Of a stretch of DNA of 64,000 nucleotides, positions 46,834 to 58,299 are shown piece after piece. Position 1 is the stretch's first letter; the number at the start of each line of letters is the position of its first letter. Below the pieces are notes generated by a model, which searched no databases, was not told where the DNA came from, and saw nothing but the letters and a program-made list of their open reading frames with translations. The position numbers were made by a program, and so were the translations under genes. Origin of the DNA: Lonicera japonica (lineage: Eukaryota; Streptophyta; Magnoliopsida; Dipsacales; Caprifoliaceae); NCBI GenBank assembly GCA_021464415.1, contig JAKCWG010000963.1:62001-126000 (forward strand), in the 5' to 3' direction.

Positions 46834-48303
46834 TTGGTTCGACCGGATACAACAGCTGATATGGAACACCAACCGCCACAAAATTCGAATAGGGTCACTG
46901 GAAACTCTTTCACTGCAGTGGATCTGCCGCCGGGTCCTTCCTACCAAAATCAAGGGGTGTCTCAGCAGAATATTAGTCGGGGAATGCCGCCGGAGCATAC
47001 TTCTGTGGATCCAACAAACACTGTATTAGGGTCAGACACTGTAACCATACCAACCCCGGAAGAGATGTACCGAATGCTTGGGGACATTAGCAAGAGCCTA
47101 GCATTGCTAGTAGATGATCAGCGAACCACCAAGGCTCGGCTGGAAGAGATAGACAGAGGTCGACGGGTTATGAATAAGCCAACAAAAGAGACACCACCCG
47201 CACTGCCTATGCTGCAATCTATTCATGGTCAACCAGTTGTGAATGAACCAATAAAAGAGGCCTCGCTTGTACCACCAGTGCCACTATCTGTTCACTATAA
47301 TATTCCAACTCCTATTGAACCACATACTCCACATAGGGGAACTAATCTGATTGAGAATTGGCTACACCAAGAAGTCCCACTTGAAGCATTCCAACATGCT
47401 CAACAATGGCAACCACCACATCATCCTTATCATGATCCATACTACGACCCTATTCCGCGTCCGGTGAGTGTACAGGGTGATGCCATTCTTCCTCAAGAGG
47501 TGATTCCAGAAACGAATAAGGCTTTAGACGAGCTTAAAGAACAATTGAAAGCCTTGACCCAGAAGGTAGCTGAGGGATCAAATGACCTGGCACAGCTCCA
47601 GAGCTATAATCTATACCCAGAAGCCCATTATCCTGTTGGGTTTAAGATGCCTGCAATAGAGAAATTCAAAGGAACAACGCCACCAGAGTTGCACTTAAAA
47701 TCCTATGTACGGGCGATGAAGATCTACGATATAGGTGAGGCTGAGTTAGCTAACTCTTTTCATTTAACCTTAGCCGGTCCAGCCCAAAGCTGGTTCCTGG
47801 GATTAGAGAAACATCGAGTGCAGTCATGGACAAGTATTGTGAATGAGTTCATTGCCCAATACAAGACGAACGAGGAATTAAATATCACTCGCAAGCATCT
47901 TGAAATGGAAAAACAGAAAGATGATGAAAGTTTGAGTGAATTTGTCACAAGGTGGAGGGCACTTGCTGCACAAATGGTGGAACGAATGGATGAAGAGGAG
48001 CAATTGGGAATGATCATCAAGAATCTGAAAGCAGAAATTCGAAATAAGATGGGTCACCAATTCTTTGGCCGCTTCAAAGAGTTGTTGCACGTGGGAAATA
48101 AGATAGAAGAAGAATTGGCTAACCAAGCTGAAGCAAGAAAGTTAAGTGCACAATATAAGAAAGCTTCAACCCCGGCTGCAAACCAGGTTTCGACATACAA
48201 CCCGTTTGTTCGGAGCAATATTGACTACTCTGCCAATCCTTTTGCCATGGTCACCAACATTTCTCCTTCAGCATACCAGGATTACAGCAACAATAGGGGG
48301 TAA
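46834..48303 (+). CDS. gag: Tat-type Gag protein
   Basis: A 489-codon open frame. The N-terminal half is Pro/Gln-rich with a helical segment (MYRMLGDISKSLALLV); residues about 205-240 are charged. From about residue 270 comes the Ty3-type retrotransposon-gag domain: YPVGFKMPAIEKFKGTTPPE, LAGPAQSWFLGLE, SWTSIVNEFIAQY, then ESLSEFVTRWR and a NLKAEIRNKMGHQFF block. It forms the particle shell. It stops before the zinc finger, which lies in another frame at 48318, so the original protein was longer and a frameshift or stop cut it. The true start may be upstream. Confidence 0.82.
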   Translation: MVRPDTTADMEHQPPQNSNRVTGNSFTAVDLPPGPSYQNQGVSQQNISRGMPPEHTSVDPTNTVLGSDTVTIPTPEEMYRMLGDISKSLALLVDDQRTTKARLEEIDRGRRVMNKPTKETPPALPMLQSIHGQPVVNEPIKEASLVPPVPLSVHYNIPTPIEPHTPHRGTNLIENWLHQEVPLEAFQHAQQWQPPHHPYHDPYYDPIPRPVSVQGDAILPQEVIPETNKALDELKEQLKALTQKVAEGSNDLAQLQSYNLYPEAHYPVGFKMPAIEKFKGTTPPELHLKSYVRAMKIYDIGEAELANSFHLTLAGPAQSWFLGLEKHRVQSWTSIVNEFIAQYKTNEELNITRKHLEMEKQKDDESLSEFVTRWRALAAQMVERMDEEEQLGMIIKNLKAEIRNKMGHQFFGRFKELLHVGNKIEEELANQAEARKLSAQYKKASTPAANQVSTYNPFVRSNIDYSANPFAMVTNISPSAYQDYSNNRG

Positions 48304-48317
48304 ACCGAGTCAGACAC

Positions 48318-48575
48318 ATGAAAACGAATTTCTCACAACTGCCAGGCCCATTAAGCAAGGTATACAAGGAGCTGAAGGATGTAGGGATGATCTATCCGCT
48401 GAACCCACGACCAATACCCAATCCAGTCCCCACTAATTGGAACCTTAATGAAACATGCGAATACCATCAGAATGTGGGACACACGACAGACAATTGCATG
48501 GCTCTTCGGCATGCTATTCAGGACCTTATCCAAGCAGGAAAGATAACAGATCCGTCTCCTCAAAACCATCAATGA
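48318..48575 (+). pseudogene. Zinc-finger end of Tat gag, out of frame
   Basis: An 85-codon frame with FSQLPGPLSKVYKEL and a finger-like CEYHQNVGHTTDNCMAL block (C-X2-H-X4-H-X4-C), typical of the C-terminal Gag of Tat elements. It lies 14 bp after the main gag stop in a different frame, so it is probably detached by an indel. Confidence 0.7.
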
Positions 48576-51575
48576 TTGAAGATTGGCAGCTAGAAATTGA
48601 AGATTTATAATCAGTGTTTGAGAATTTGAACAACAGTGATTGAAGATTTTTCATTTGTCATTTGTAAACATGAACTACGATGACCTGAGCCCCATATTGG
48701 ATTATTTTTGTTAGAATGTTAGGACATTGGGGAACGTAGGCAACCTGAGAAGTGACATCAGGCCCAGTCTATTCTAATAAGAGAATCTCTTTCACCCACA
48801 ATAAGATAATGAGGAATTGGAAGAATAGTTCATTTAAAGGCACCAGTCAATTCAAAGAACGATGAAGGATTTGTCAAGAGAAGTTCATATGGTAAGATGT
48901 GGAGAAAAGGACAAATCTTGATAAAGATCTCGAGCAAATTTGTTTTAGAATTTCTTGTGAATGTAACAAAACAAAATATGAATTACCCTTTATAATTGCC
49001 AGATTCTCGGAAAGAACGATCTTTGCATTTGCATTTGCATGGGTCTGGGGGTAAATTGCGCACAAAGCATGTTATATAATAACCAATACTTTCATGAATA
49101 AAATGCACATTATAAAGCGCTAACATTTTCATGAAATAATATATAAAAATGAGCTTGAAAACACCCATACTACCAAAATATAATGATTCCAAGGAAATTT
49201 GTTTCAAAGAAAAACATGACACATAAAGGGTGCGGGGGGCAGTATGAATTACTCTTGAGCAAGAAAGAGCCAGTAAAGATACTTGAGCTACAAGGTTTCG
49301 AGTAAGGTTGAAACTCCGAAGGAGATTGCAAAAGAGGGAGCTGATCACTTTAAATATGCATTGGAAAAGAAGGTTTCAAATAAGATTAAAGCTCTGAGTG
49401 AAGTTACAACAGGGGATAAGGATCGCTCTAAGGTTTATAATGGAAGATTCCAAAGGTGACACTTTGATAGATCAATATCAAAATTCTGAATGCAACTGAA
49501 AAATGGGGTAAGGATAATTCTAAATATGGAGTGGAAGATCTAATGCGGATATTTTGACGGAATGGCATCTCCAAAGACATATCTCACATCTCATGCGACT
49601 GATGTCACCAAAGATGCATTGAATGCAGCTAGACCACATGGCGAAGTTCGTATTGAAGGGGAATGAAGATCGGACATGCAAAGACATTCTTGGACATCAT
49701 TTGCTCTCATTAGCCTTGCAAAGTGCAACGAATTATAGTCATCAAAACGTGGAGTAATCCAATCAAACCAAAACGTGTTGTACGGATGAAGCTTTTCCTT
49801 GAAGGTAGATGTACAACCCGACTGATGCATCTGAAGTCCTGCAAAGTGAACAAAACATAATCATCAAGATGCGGAATAACCTAATCAAACCAGGATGCGT
49901 TGCACGGATGAAGCCTTTCATCGAAGAAGTAAGTGCATTCCATAATTCATTGGTAATCCAGTATCGGATGAACTCTAAGATGGGGCGCATGTGTTATTTT
50001 CGTATAAAAATTGGGGGTGTTTTAAACTGGGGGTGATATTAAAATCTGAAAAACTTTACAAAAAACATTTTCATAAATCAAAATTGCGCAAAAGGCCACC
50101 AGACCCACCACATTGCATGCATATCTCATGTTTTCTAGCATAAATGACATATTCACATAATTTTCCCTAAACGAGAAATTTGAATTGAAACGTACTCGTA
50201 CACGTCGATGAATCTTGTGTGCCAAAGGCTCCACTATACACCACGAATGACCTTCCAATAAAGACCAAAGTGCTATCTGATGATACATCAATCTCTATAT
50301 CCGTTTAACCTCAGGGGGTCCCTCAAAATTCACACATACCCATTCGTCATCAAGAAAGGCGCATCAAACAGAAACGGCTATGGCTGATCATCACGAAATA
50401 TACGACCACCAGGATCGCTAGTGAGTAAGTATGTGAGCAAGAAAAATGATATGCTAAGAAGAGAATGAAAAGTTTGAAAGTTTAAATCGGAAAAGTGATA
50501 TCTTTGTTGCCCAGCTCACTCTGTCGTTTGGGCACTTGTTGTATGACAAGTTCCTTGTCACACGACAAGTGGGGGGTAATCCCAAATGACAAAACCAACA
50601 AAGTTTTGTCAAAAATTTTGCAAAATTGACTCCTTGGACGTCTGAAAGACTTTCTGGTTAGTTTTCTAAGATGAACGGACTGAGAATCACTAACACATGC
50701 ACGACGAAGTAAGATACAAAGCCCAAAAGCTGAATTTTGAGATCTGTGGTGGAGCCGAGCTTTGAGGAATGATCAGTCCTAGACACAGTTCAAATCTGGC
50801 GAAAGAGGAAGGTGTAAAAGAGGAATCGGGTACAAGAAAAAATTGATAAAGTAGAAAAGGGTAAAATTCCGTTGGTCTAGGTGAGGAAAGTGAGAAAAAC
50901 AGAAAGGAAGAAAAATTAGCAGGGAGAGCCACACTAAGAGTGACAGCTATGCCAAAAGGCAGAGGGCTATGTCTTAGGTGAGTAAGGCTCCTATTTGAAA
51001 AAAAACAAGAAAAAAAAGAAAAAAAAATAGATCCGAAAGCCAAAACAATGGGCCGGATATTCTCAAAAAATAATGCAAATGAGGGAGAAATAAAGGCATC
51101 AAAAAACAGAAAATGATGTAGGACCAGCACCTTCCTCTGATAAGGCAGAGGGTAACTGGAGAAGGAACTGAGATTTTCAGAAGAGCCTTATCCCCATGTT
51201 CAAAGAAGTAAAGCCAGCGGGTAGAGTTGAAAACTGAGTCCACTACTACGCACGAAAGTCTGAGATTCAAAGAGAACCAACTCAATTTCTTGATGACAGC
51301 AGAAGAGTCAAACTGAGGGTAAAAACAAGTTTTGAAAAAAGGCAACACTTGAACTTTCCATATTCTCTCTAGCAGAACTTTCTTACCACAAGATAAGTAG
51401 GCATATATGACCAACAGCCAAGAACAGAGGCAACGCAAGGAGAAGCGTCGAAGGATAAGAGAAAATATGGACAAATATCCTCAAGAACATGTCTCGAGTT
51501 ATGTGATGTGACATAAAGTTGATGGAGTAATATGATTCTGAAGAAACCCTATTGACGGAGTCAATCCTAACCTTA
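48576..51575 (+). other. Long non-coding part of the Tat element
   Basis: No pol motif appears in any frame. Frames on the other strand (50690-51474) are low-complexity and lack domains. At 50535-50569 two 16-nt inverted repeats (CTTGTTGTATGACAAG and CTTGTCACACGACAAG) lie 19 bp apart. Confidence 0.6.
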
Positions 51576-52366
51576 GACTGTGACAGCAAGACGGTGTGAT
51601 AGGTGCCAACCCCACCGCTCTTGGCAGTCTTAACATCACCTCTTTTGGCTGTGTCAGCAAGTACGAAGTCTTATCACGAAGACCTCTCGCTCTTGGCAGT
51701 CACTTACATGTCATACCTTCTGAGGGTGGCCCAGGAGCACCATTTCTTGGAAACCGTCATAAGGGAATATCTCCCGACGTTCAGCCTTAGACTATGTCAG
51801 CAAGACGGTGTGACAGGTGCCGATCCCGCCGCTCTTGGTAGTCTCTAACACAACCCTTTAAGCTGTGCCAGCAAAATGGTGCGAGAGGTGCAGACCCCCC
51901 ACTCTTGGCAGTCGCTAACATATCATACCTTTTCTTCCTTTTTGGATTCACTTCATGGAAATTTACAAGTCAGCCCGGATTGTGTCAGCAAGATGACGTC
52001 CTATCGTAAGGACCAATCACTCTTGGCAATCTTAACCCATCCTTTTCAGGCTGTGCCAGCAAGATGGTGCGAAAGGTGCAGACCCCCCGCTCTTGGCAGT
52101 CGCTAATATGACATTCCTTCTGAGGGTGGCTAGGAGTGCCATTTCTTAGAAAACTATCACAAAGGAATATCTCCTGATAGACAACCTCGGTTATGCCAGC
52201 AAGATGGTGTGACAGGTGCCGACCCGACCACTCTCGGTAACCAATACCATCCTCCCCAGAAGTTAGGGAGTTTCATCATATTCTCCATGAGATTAGAGCG
52301 TTTTGTCATATGGTTATGCCAACAAGATAGTGCGATAGGAGCAAACCCCGCTACTCTTGGTAATCA
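51576..52366 (+). repeat. Minisatellite-like array in the Tat 3' region
   Basis: Eight diverged units, starting near 51576, 51649, 51791, 51862, 51978, 52047, 52191 and 52312. Each has a TGTGCCAGCAAGATGGTG-like start and a CTCTTGGCAGTC-like middle. Unit lengths alternate between about 70 and 115-145 bp, as in a higher-order repeat of two. Such arrays near the 3' end are known in Tat/Ogre elements and can seed satellites. Confidence 0.8.
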
Positions 52367-52825
52367 CTTCTTCCCCAAAAGATTGGGAAGCTTTATCACG
52401 ACGAAGTCAAGAAGGTGTCATTTTGAAAGAATCTAAACTCCAAGAACTATTTCGAACACATTGCAAAGAATGAGAAATATTCATGAGGATAACCCGGTTA
52501 AAGAGTAAATGGTAAGATTGTGCATCCCACAAGCTGAGGGTAAACATCGATGAGCTTGAAAAATCTGAAGAATGATTGAGATGGATTCCCCGAAGGTAGA
52601 CGGGAAAATAGATTGATCAGAGATAGCTTAGCCGAGAGGAAGGTCAACCGTGGATCACATTGCCCAAAGCACCACAAAATTCCCCTACCATGAAGGTACA
52701 TTTCGATTCACAGATTTTCATAAATAAAAAACAACCAGTTGAGATTCACGCGAGAGTCGTGAAATGTTGTCTTCTTTTTATCGTCCCAGAATCCTTGCGA
52801 GCAAGAAACCCGGGACGAGAGGGTG

Positions 52826-52986
52826 TGTGAACACCCCAATCCACGACCCTCGTGTGAACCTAACAATCATTCTGTATTAAGTCTTGAGTCATCATGCATA
52901 CAAGAGACCATTAGGAAAAGCCCTAATTTTCGAGCGCGTTAGGAATCTACCACAACCTTCTTGCCACTTCGCTTACTAGGACGGGG
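52826..52986 (+). repeat. Tat 3' LTR, truncated
   Basis: TGTGAACACCCC...CTAGGACGGGG, equal to the first 160 bp of the other LTRs, then an abrupt switch to copia gag at a run of G residues. Confidence 0.88.
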
Positions 52987-55248
52987 GGCAACCGAAGAGG
53001 AAACCCAGGCTTACCGAAAGTGGAAAAAGGCTGATGAGATGGTGCGGTGTTACATTTTGGCTTCTATGTCAAATGTGCTGCAACAACAGCATGAGTCTTT
53101 AGCCACCGCCTACGACATAATGCTGAACCTCAAAGATATGTTTGGGGATCTGGATCGTGCCGCAAGGAAGGTTGCGAGGAAGGACCTCATGAACACAACA
53201 ATGGCTGAAGGGACCCGAGTTAGGGATCATGTTCTAAAGATGATTGGTCTTCTGAATGAACTAGAGATCCTTAGAGCTGAAATCGATGGGGAAACTCAGG
53301 TCGATATCATTCTCCAGTCGTTGTCGGATTCATTTAAGGGATTTTGACTGAATTACAACATGAATAAGTTTAAATATTCGTTGTCGGAACTTCTTAAAGA
53401 ACTCCAAGCAGCTGAGGGACTCCTTGGTAAGTCAGCTAGTGCTCTGATGGCTGAGAAAGCTTCTACTTCTAAGCCTAAAAGCAAGAAAAAGAAGAAGAAG
53501 AATAACGCACAAGCTGCAGTCCCACAAGGAGCAGCACGTGCAGCAGTCACTGGATCTCAAGGAGGAGTGAAAAAGCCTGTAGGCAAGTGTTTTCACTGTA
53601 AGCAGAAAGGGCACTGGAAGAAGGATTGTCCCCGTTTCCTAAACCGCCAGAACAAAAAAGGTAAATTTCATTTATTAGTTGTTGAAACTTGTTTAGCGGT
53701 CCGATCTACCAGTACCTGGTGTGTAGATTCAGGAGCCACTAATCATGTCTGCAATACTTTGCAGGGGTTCCAGGAAACCAGACAACTTAGGAATGGAGAA
53801 TTTATCTACACATGGGTAATGCTACAAAGGTGGCAGCAATTGCAGTAGGAGATGTTTATCTTCAGTTTAGTCAAGATAGGAATTTAGTTATTAAGGATTG
53901 TCTATATGTACCTTCCATTAGAAGGAATTTATTTTCTGTTTCTAGATTGGTTGAGGACAAATATTTTGTTCATTTTAATGATAAATCAGTTATTATTAGA
54001 AAAAATAAACAGTTTATTTGTTCTGGTACATTGGTGAATGATCTTTATATAATAAATCTTGACTTGTCTACATTGCAACTATACGAATTGAATAGCACTA
54101 ATAATTTACCAATTAAGAGAAAGGAACCTTCAAAAATGAATCAAACATATCTTTGGCACTTACGCCTTGGTCATATTAATCTAAAAAGAATTCAAAGACT
54201 GGTCGAAAATGGGCCATTAGGTTCATTGGAAGTGGAGGCACTTCCAGTCTGTGAATCCTGTTTAGAAGGTAAAATGACTAAAAGACCATTCTCGGCAAAA
54301 GGCTATAGGGCTAAAGAACAGTTAGAACTGGTTCATTCTGATTTGTGTGGTCCCATAACTGTCCAGGCTAGAGGTGGCTTTGAGTACTTCATCACATTCA
54401 CTGATGATTACTCAAGGTATGGATACATTTACTTAATGCGACGAAAGTCTGAAGCCTTTGAGAAATTCAAAGTATTCAAGGCAGAAACGGAGAAGCGTCT
54501 AGGAAAATGTATCAAAACACTACGATCAGATCGTGGTGGTGAATACCTCTTAGGAGAGTTTAGGGAATACTTGTCAGAGAATGGGATTACATCCCAGTTG
54601 TCCGCACTGGGTATGCCACAGCAGAATGGTGTAGCAGAAAGAAGGAATAGGACTCTTATGGAAATGGTAAGATCTATGATGAGTTATTCAGACCTACCTG
54701 ATTCCTTTTGGGGATATGCTTTAGAAACAACAGCATATATTCTTAACTTGGCGCCATCAAAGTCAATACCTACTACACCCATATAATTGTGGACCGGGCG
54801 TAACCCTAGTTTACGGCATATTCGGATAAGGGGTAGTCCAGCACACGTGCTGAAAGGTAATGCGGATAAATTGGAGTCAAGAACAGAAGTGTGTTTCTTT
54901 GTTGGATATCCTAAAGGAACCAAGGGTGGCCTATTTTATAATCCTCGAGAACGAAAGGTTATTGTTAGCACCAATGCCAAATTCTTAGAAGAGGATTACA
55001 TCATAGACCACAGGCCCAGAAGTAGAGTTGTTCTAGAGGAAATAAGAGGAGAAAAAGTAGGGCACAATTTGTATGTACCTTCAGTACAAGAGGAAGTACC
55101 ACAAGAGATATATATTATCCCATTACCTCGTCGTAGTGGGAGAATTGTTGATGCTCGTGCACATCCTGAACGAACCATTAACACGCAGGTTCCGGAACCA
55201 GCACAGGTTCCTAAACTAACGCAGATTCTCGAACCAGCACAGCGTGTG
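52987..55248 (+). pseudogene. Copia gag-protease-integrase, copy 2 (5'-truncated)
   Basis: About 98-99% identical to 42291-44534 by eye, but it begins inside gag directly at the end of a truncated Tat LTR (…GACGGGG|GGCAACCG). It keeps the gag frame that copy 1 lost and shares the two ancestral stops (53345 and 54784). The integrase frame 53812-54786 is longer than in copy 1. An 18-bp indel in the Pro-rich linker (near 55190) distinguishes the copies. It ends at the GTGTG target site of a solo Tat LTR. Confidence 0.88.
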
Positions 55249-56557
55249 TGTGAACAATCCAATCCACGACCCTCGTGTGAACCTAACAATCATTCTGCAT
55301 TAAGTCTTGAGTCATCATGCATATAAGAGACCATTACGAAAAGCCCTGATTTTCGAGCGCGTTAGGAATCTACCACAACCTTGTTGCCACTTCGCTTACT
55401 AGGACGGGGATCGACCTAGTTTTTTGAGATTTTTGGTAGCCATCCGCACGCCCCCAACCGCACGGTTGGCTCCCAACCGTACGGTTGGCTCCTAGACGCA
55501 GCCCCCAACCGCACGCTCTAACTGCACACTTCAACCTGTTCGCTCCCAACCGTACGGTTGGCACAGACACTAGCCGTACGGTTGGCTCCTAGACGCACGC
55601 CCCAACCACACGCCCCAGCCTCACGCCCTACGGCTACCCCCAACCGCACGCCCTAGCCGCACCCCCTGCGGCTACCCCCTGCAGTTGGCCTCTTTTGGAG
55701 CGTTTTTGGCGGATTTTTCCCTATAAATAGGACCCTTGGGCTCTCATTTCAGGGGCATCAACATTCAAGATTATTTTTAGTAAGTAAGAACACTGCCAAA
55801 GTCTTTATAAAGTAATTTTTAGAGAAATTCTGAGAGAGAGTTTTAGAGAGAGAGAGTCTTAGAGAGAGAAAGTTCTAGAGAGAGAAGAAGGCAAGCAAGG
55901 AGCAATCAAGGCAAGGTTCTTATTTCTTCTTCAAGCGCATCAGGTACGTCTTTCTACAACTATCCTTAATTTCAATACTGCATTTAGTTTCAGTTTTAAT
56001 ACAGAAATTAGATAACTTGCAAAGAAGTTCATTGCTTTCAAATAAATCCTTTCTAAGTTTTACAAGAAATCTAAAATTCGTTTTGACACGTTTTCAAAAC
56101 AAAACAAAAATACAAAAATAGTTTCCAAAGAAAGGAACTACGAGACTCTGATTTCATTCTACGAATGAATACGTAGGCGCTCGCAAAGCTCAAGTCTGAT
56201 TTTAAAATACTGTTTTAAACTGAATTTATCCGAAAAGGACTATTCTGAAAACCATTCGAACTACTTGCAAGATATCTAAAATAGGAATTAGATACATGAT
56301 CCATTAAGAGACCGAAAGGGAAATTGGGTGCCTAACACCTTCCCAATTCGTAACGTAGTTCCCGAACCCTAGCAAAGTATATTTTAAACTCTGGTTTCAA
56401 ACGTATGAAAGATAGTTCATTTTCGAATTATCCTTCGTACGATATTTTGTTTGTTTTCTCGTAAAACAAACTGGCGACTCTATAAAACACGTTTTCAAAG
56501 AAAACCGAGAACGAGGACCTACTCTTCTCTCTCGGGTCGCGGGTCCGGATTCTCGCA
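55249..56557 (+). repeat. Solo Tat LTR in copia copy 2
   Basis: 1309 bp (TGTGAACAAT...TTCTCGCA) with perfect flanking GTGTG at 55244-55248 and 56558-56562. TATA box at about 55720-55732. It is slightly longer than the 5' LTR because of an extra palindrome block near 55454-55488. Confidence 0.92.
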
Positions 56558-58284
56558 GTGTGGATAGTGAGTTGGGAAGTTCAGTACCTACACAAGCTAC
56601 ACAAACACAAGTAGTGCTTCCTCGTAGTGGGAGGGTTGTACGTAAACCCGACCGTTTTATGTTCTTGGGAGAGTCTTATGACAAGGTCCCTGATGAACAC
56701 GAAATGGATCCCTTTAACTACAATGAAGCACTTTAAGATAAAGATGCAGAAAAATGGCAAACGTCTATGAAATCTGAAATGGAGTACATGTACTCCAATA
56801 AAGTCTGGGATCTTGTAGAACCACCCAATGGGATAAAACCCATCGGATGCAAGTGGGTATATAAGAGAAAGAGAGGAGCAGACGGGAAGGTGGAAACCTT
56901 TAAAGCAAGGCTTGTTGCAAAAGGGTTCACTCAGAAAGAAGGAATCGATTATGATGAAACCTTTTCACTGGTTGCCATGCTAAAGTCTATTCGGATTCTC
57001 TTATCCATTGCGGCTCATCTTGATTACGAGATTTGGCAAATGGATGTCAAGAAAACTTTCCTTAATGGAAGTCTTGATGAAAGCATCTATATGATGCAGC
57101 CAGATGGATTCATAGCAAATGGTCAAGAGCACATGTTGTGTAAGCTTAAGAAGTCTATTTATGGTCTTAAGCAAGCGTCTAGATCTTCGAACATCCGTTT
57201 TGATCAGGCAATCAAGTCTTTTGGTTTTGATCAATGTCCGGATGAGTCTTGTGTGTACAAAAGGTGCAACGGAAATGCAGTGGTATTTCTGGTATTGTAC
57301 GTAAATGATATCTTACTTATTGGGAATGATATGGGGTTATTATCTTCAGTGAGGGTATGGTTATCAAGTCAATTCGATATGAAGGACTTGGGAGAAGCTA
57401 GTCACATCCTTAGTATTAAGCTTATACGAGATCGGAAAAATAGGATGTTGGGCTTGTCACAAGCTACTTATATTGATACAATTCTTTCCAGATTTAGTAT
57501 GCAGGATTCCAAGAAAAGGTTTCTCCCTTTCAGGCATGGAATCACTCTATCCAAGGATCAGTGTCCTAAGACACCTGATGAGATAGAGAAAATGAAGGCA
57601 GTTCCTTATGCCTCGGCAGTAGGAAGCCTCATGTATGCTATGCTGTGTACTAGACCAGACATCTGCTTTGCTGTTGGCATGGTAAGGAGATATTAGTCTA
57701 ATCCAGGGCAAGAACACTGGACTGCGGTAAAACATATACTCAAGTACCTTAAAAGGACTCGAGATCTTATGTTGGTTTATCAGGCAGATAGTTTAGTGCC
57801 CATTGGGTACACAGACTCAGATTTTCAGTCAGATAGGGATTCAAGAAAGTCAACTTCGGGATATGTGTTTACTCTAGGAGGTGGGGCCATTAGTTGGAGG
57901 AGTATTAAGCAGTCTTGTATTGCTGACTCCACCATGGAAGCTGAATATGTGGCTGCTTCAGAAGCAGCTAAGGAGGCAGTTTGGCTCAGGAACTTTCTTA
58001 TGGATCTAGATGTGGTACCTTCAGTGCATTCAGCTATTACACTTTATTGTGATAATAGTGGAGCAGTTGCAAATTCGAAGGAGCCAAGGACTCATAAGAA
58101 AGAAAAACACATAGAGCGCAAGTATCATCTAATCAGAGATATCGTGCAGAGAGGCGATGTCATAGTCACTAAGATTGCATCAGGAGACAACCTAGCCGAT
58201 CCTTTTACGAAGAGTTTACCGGCCAAGACTTTTGATAGTCACGTTGAGGGAATGGGAGTGAGGTGCATAGCTGCATGGCTTTGA
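56558..58284 (+). pseudogene. Copia reverse transcriptase-RNase H
   Basis: Continues the polyprotein after the solo Tat LTR. A stop lies near 56734. Frame 56767-57696 holds the copia RT (GCKWVYKRKRGADG, ARLVAKGF, QMDVKKTFLNG, SIYGLKQASR). The catalytic YVDD is YVND, so one metal-binding Asp is lost. After a TAG at 57694 the RNase H follows (GYTDSDFQSDRDSRKSTSG, STMEAEYVA, CDNSGAV, KHIERKYHLIRD). The gene cannot give an active enzyme. Confidence 0.88.
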
Positions 58285-58299
58285 GTCTAACTGGGAGAT

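Larger units (their letters stand above)
44535..52986 (+). mobile_element. Tat/Ogre-type element with gag only (TR-GAG-like), in copia
   Basis: The 5' LTR is 44535-45826 (TGTGAACACC...TTCTCACA), preceded by target site GTGTG (44530-44534). It is followed by the primer site TGGCGACTCTGCTGGGGA (from 45828), a motif common in Tat/Ogre elements. There is one long gag ORF (46834-48303) and a zinc-finger frame (48318-48575), then 4 kb without pol, ending in a tandem array. The 3' LTR (52826-52986) is truncated after about 160 bp. No protease, RT or integrase is visible, so the element relies on a helper. Confidence 0.82.

Noticed and set aside
50690..51474. Minus-strand frames of 146 and 166 codons in the Tat element
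   Set aside because: Phe/Ser-rich composition arises from the A/G-rich plus strand, no domain is seen, and they overlap each other in different frames.
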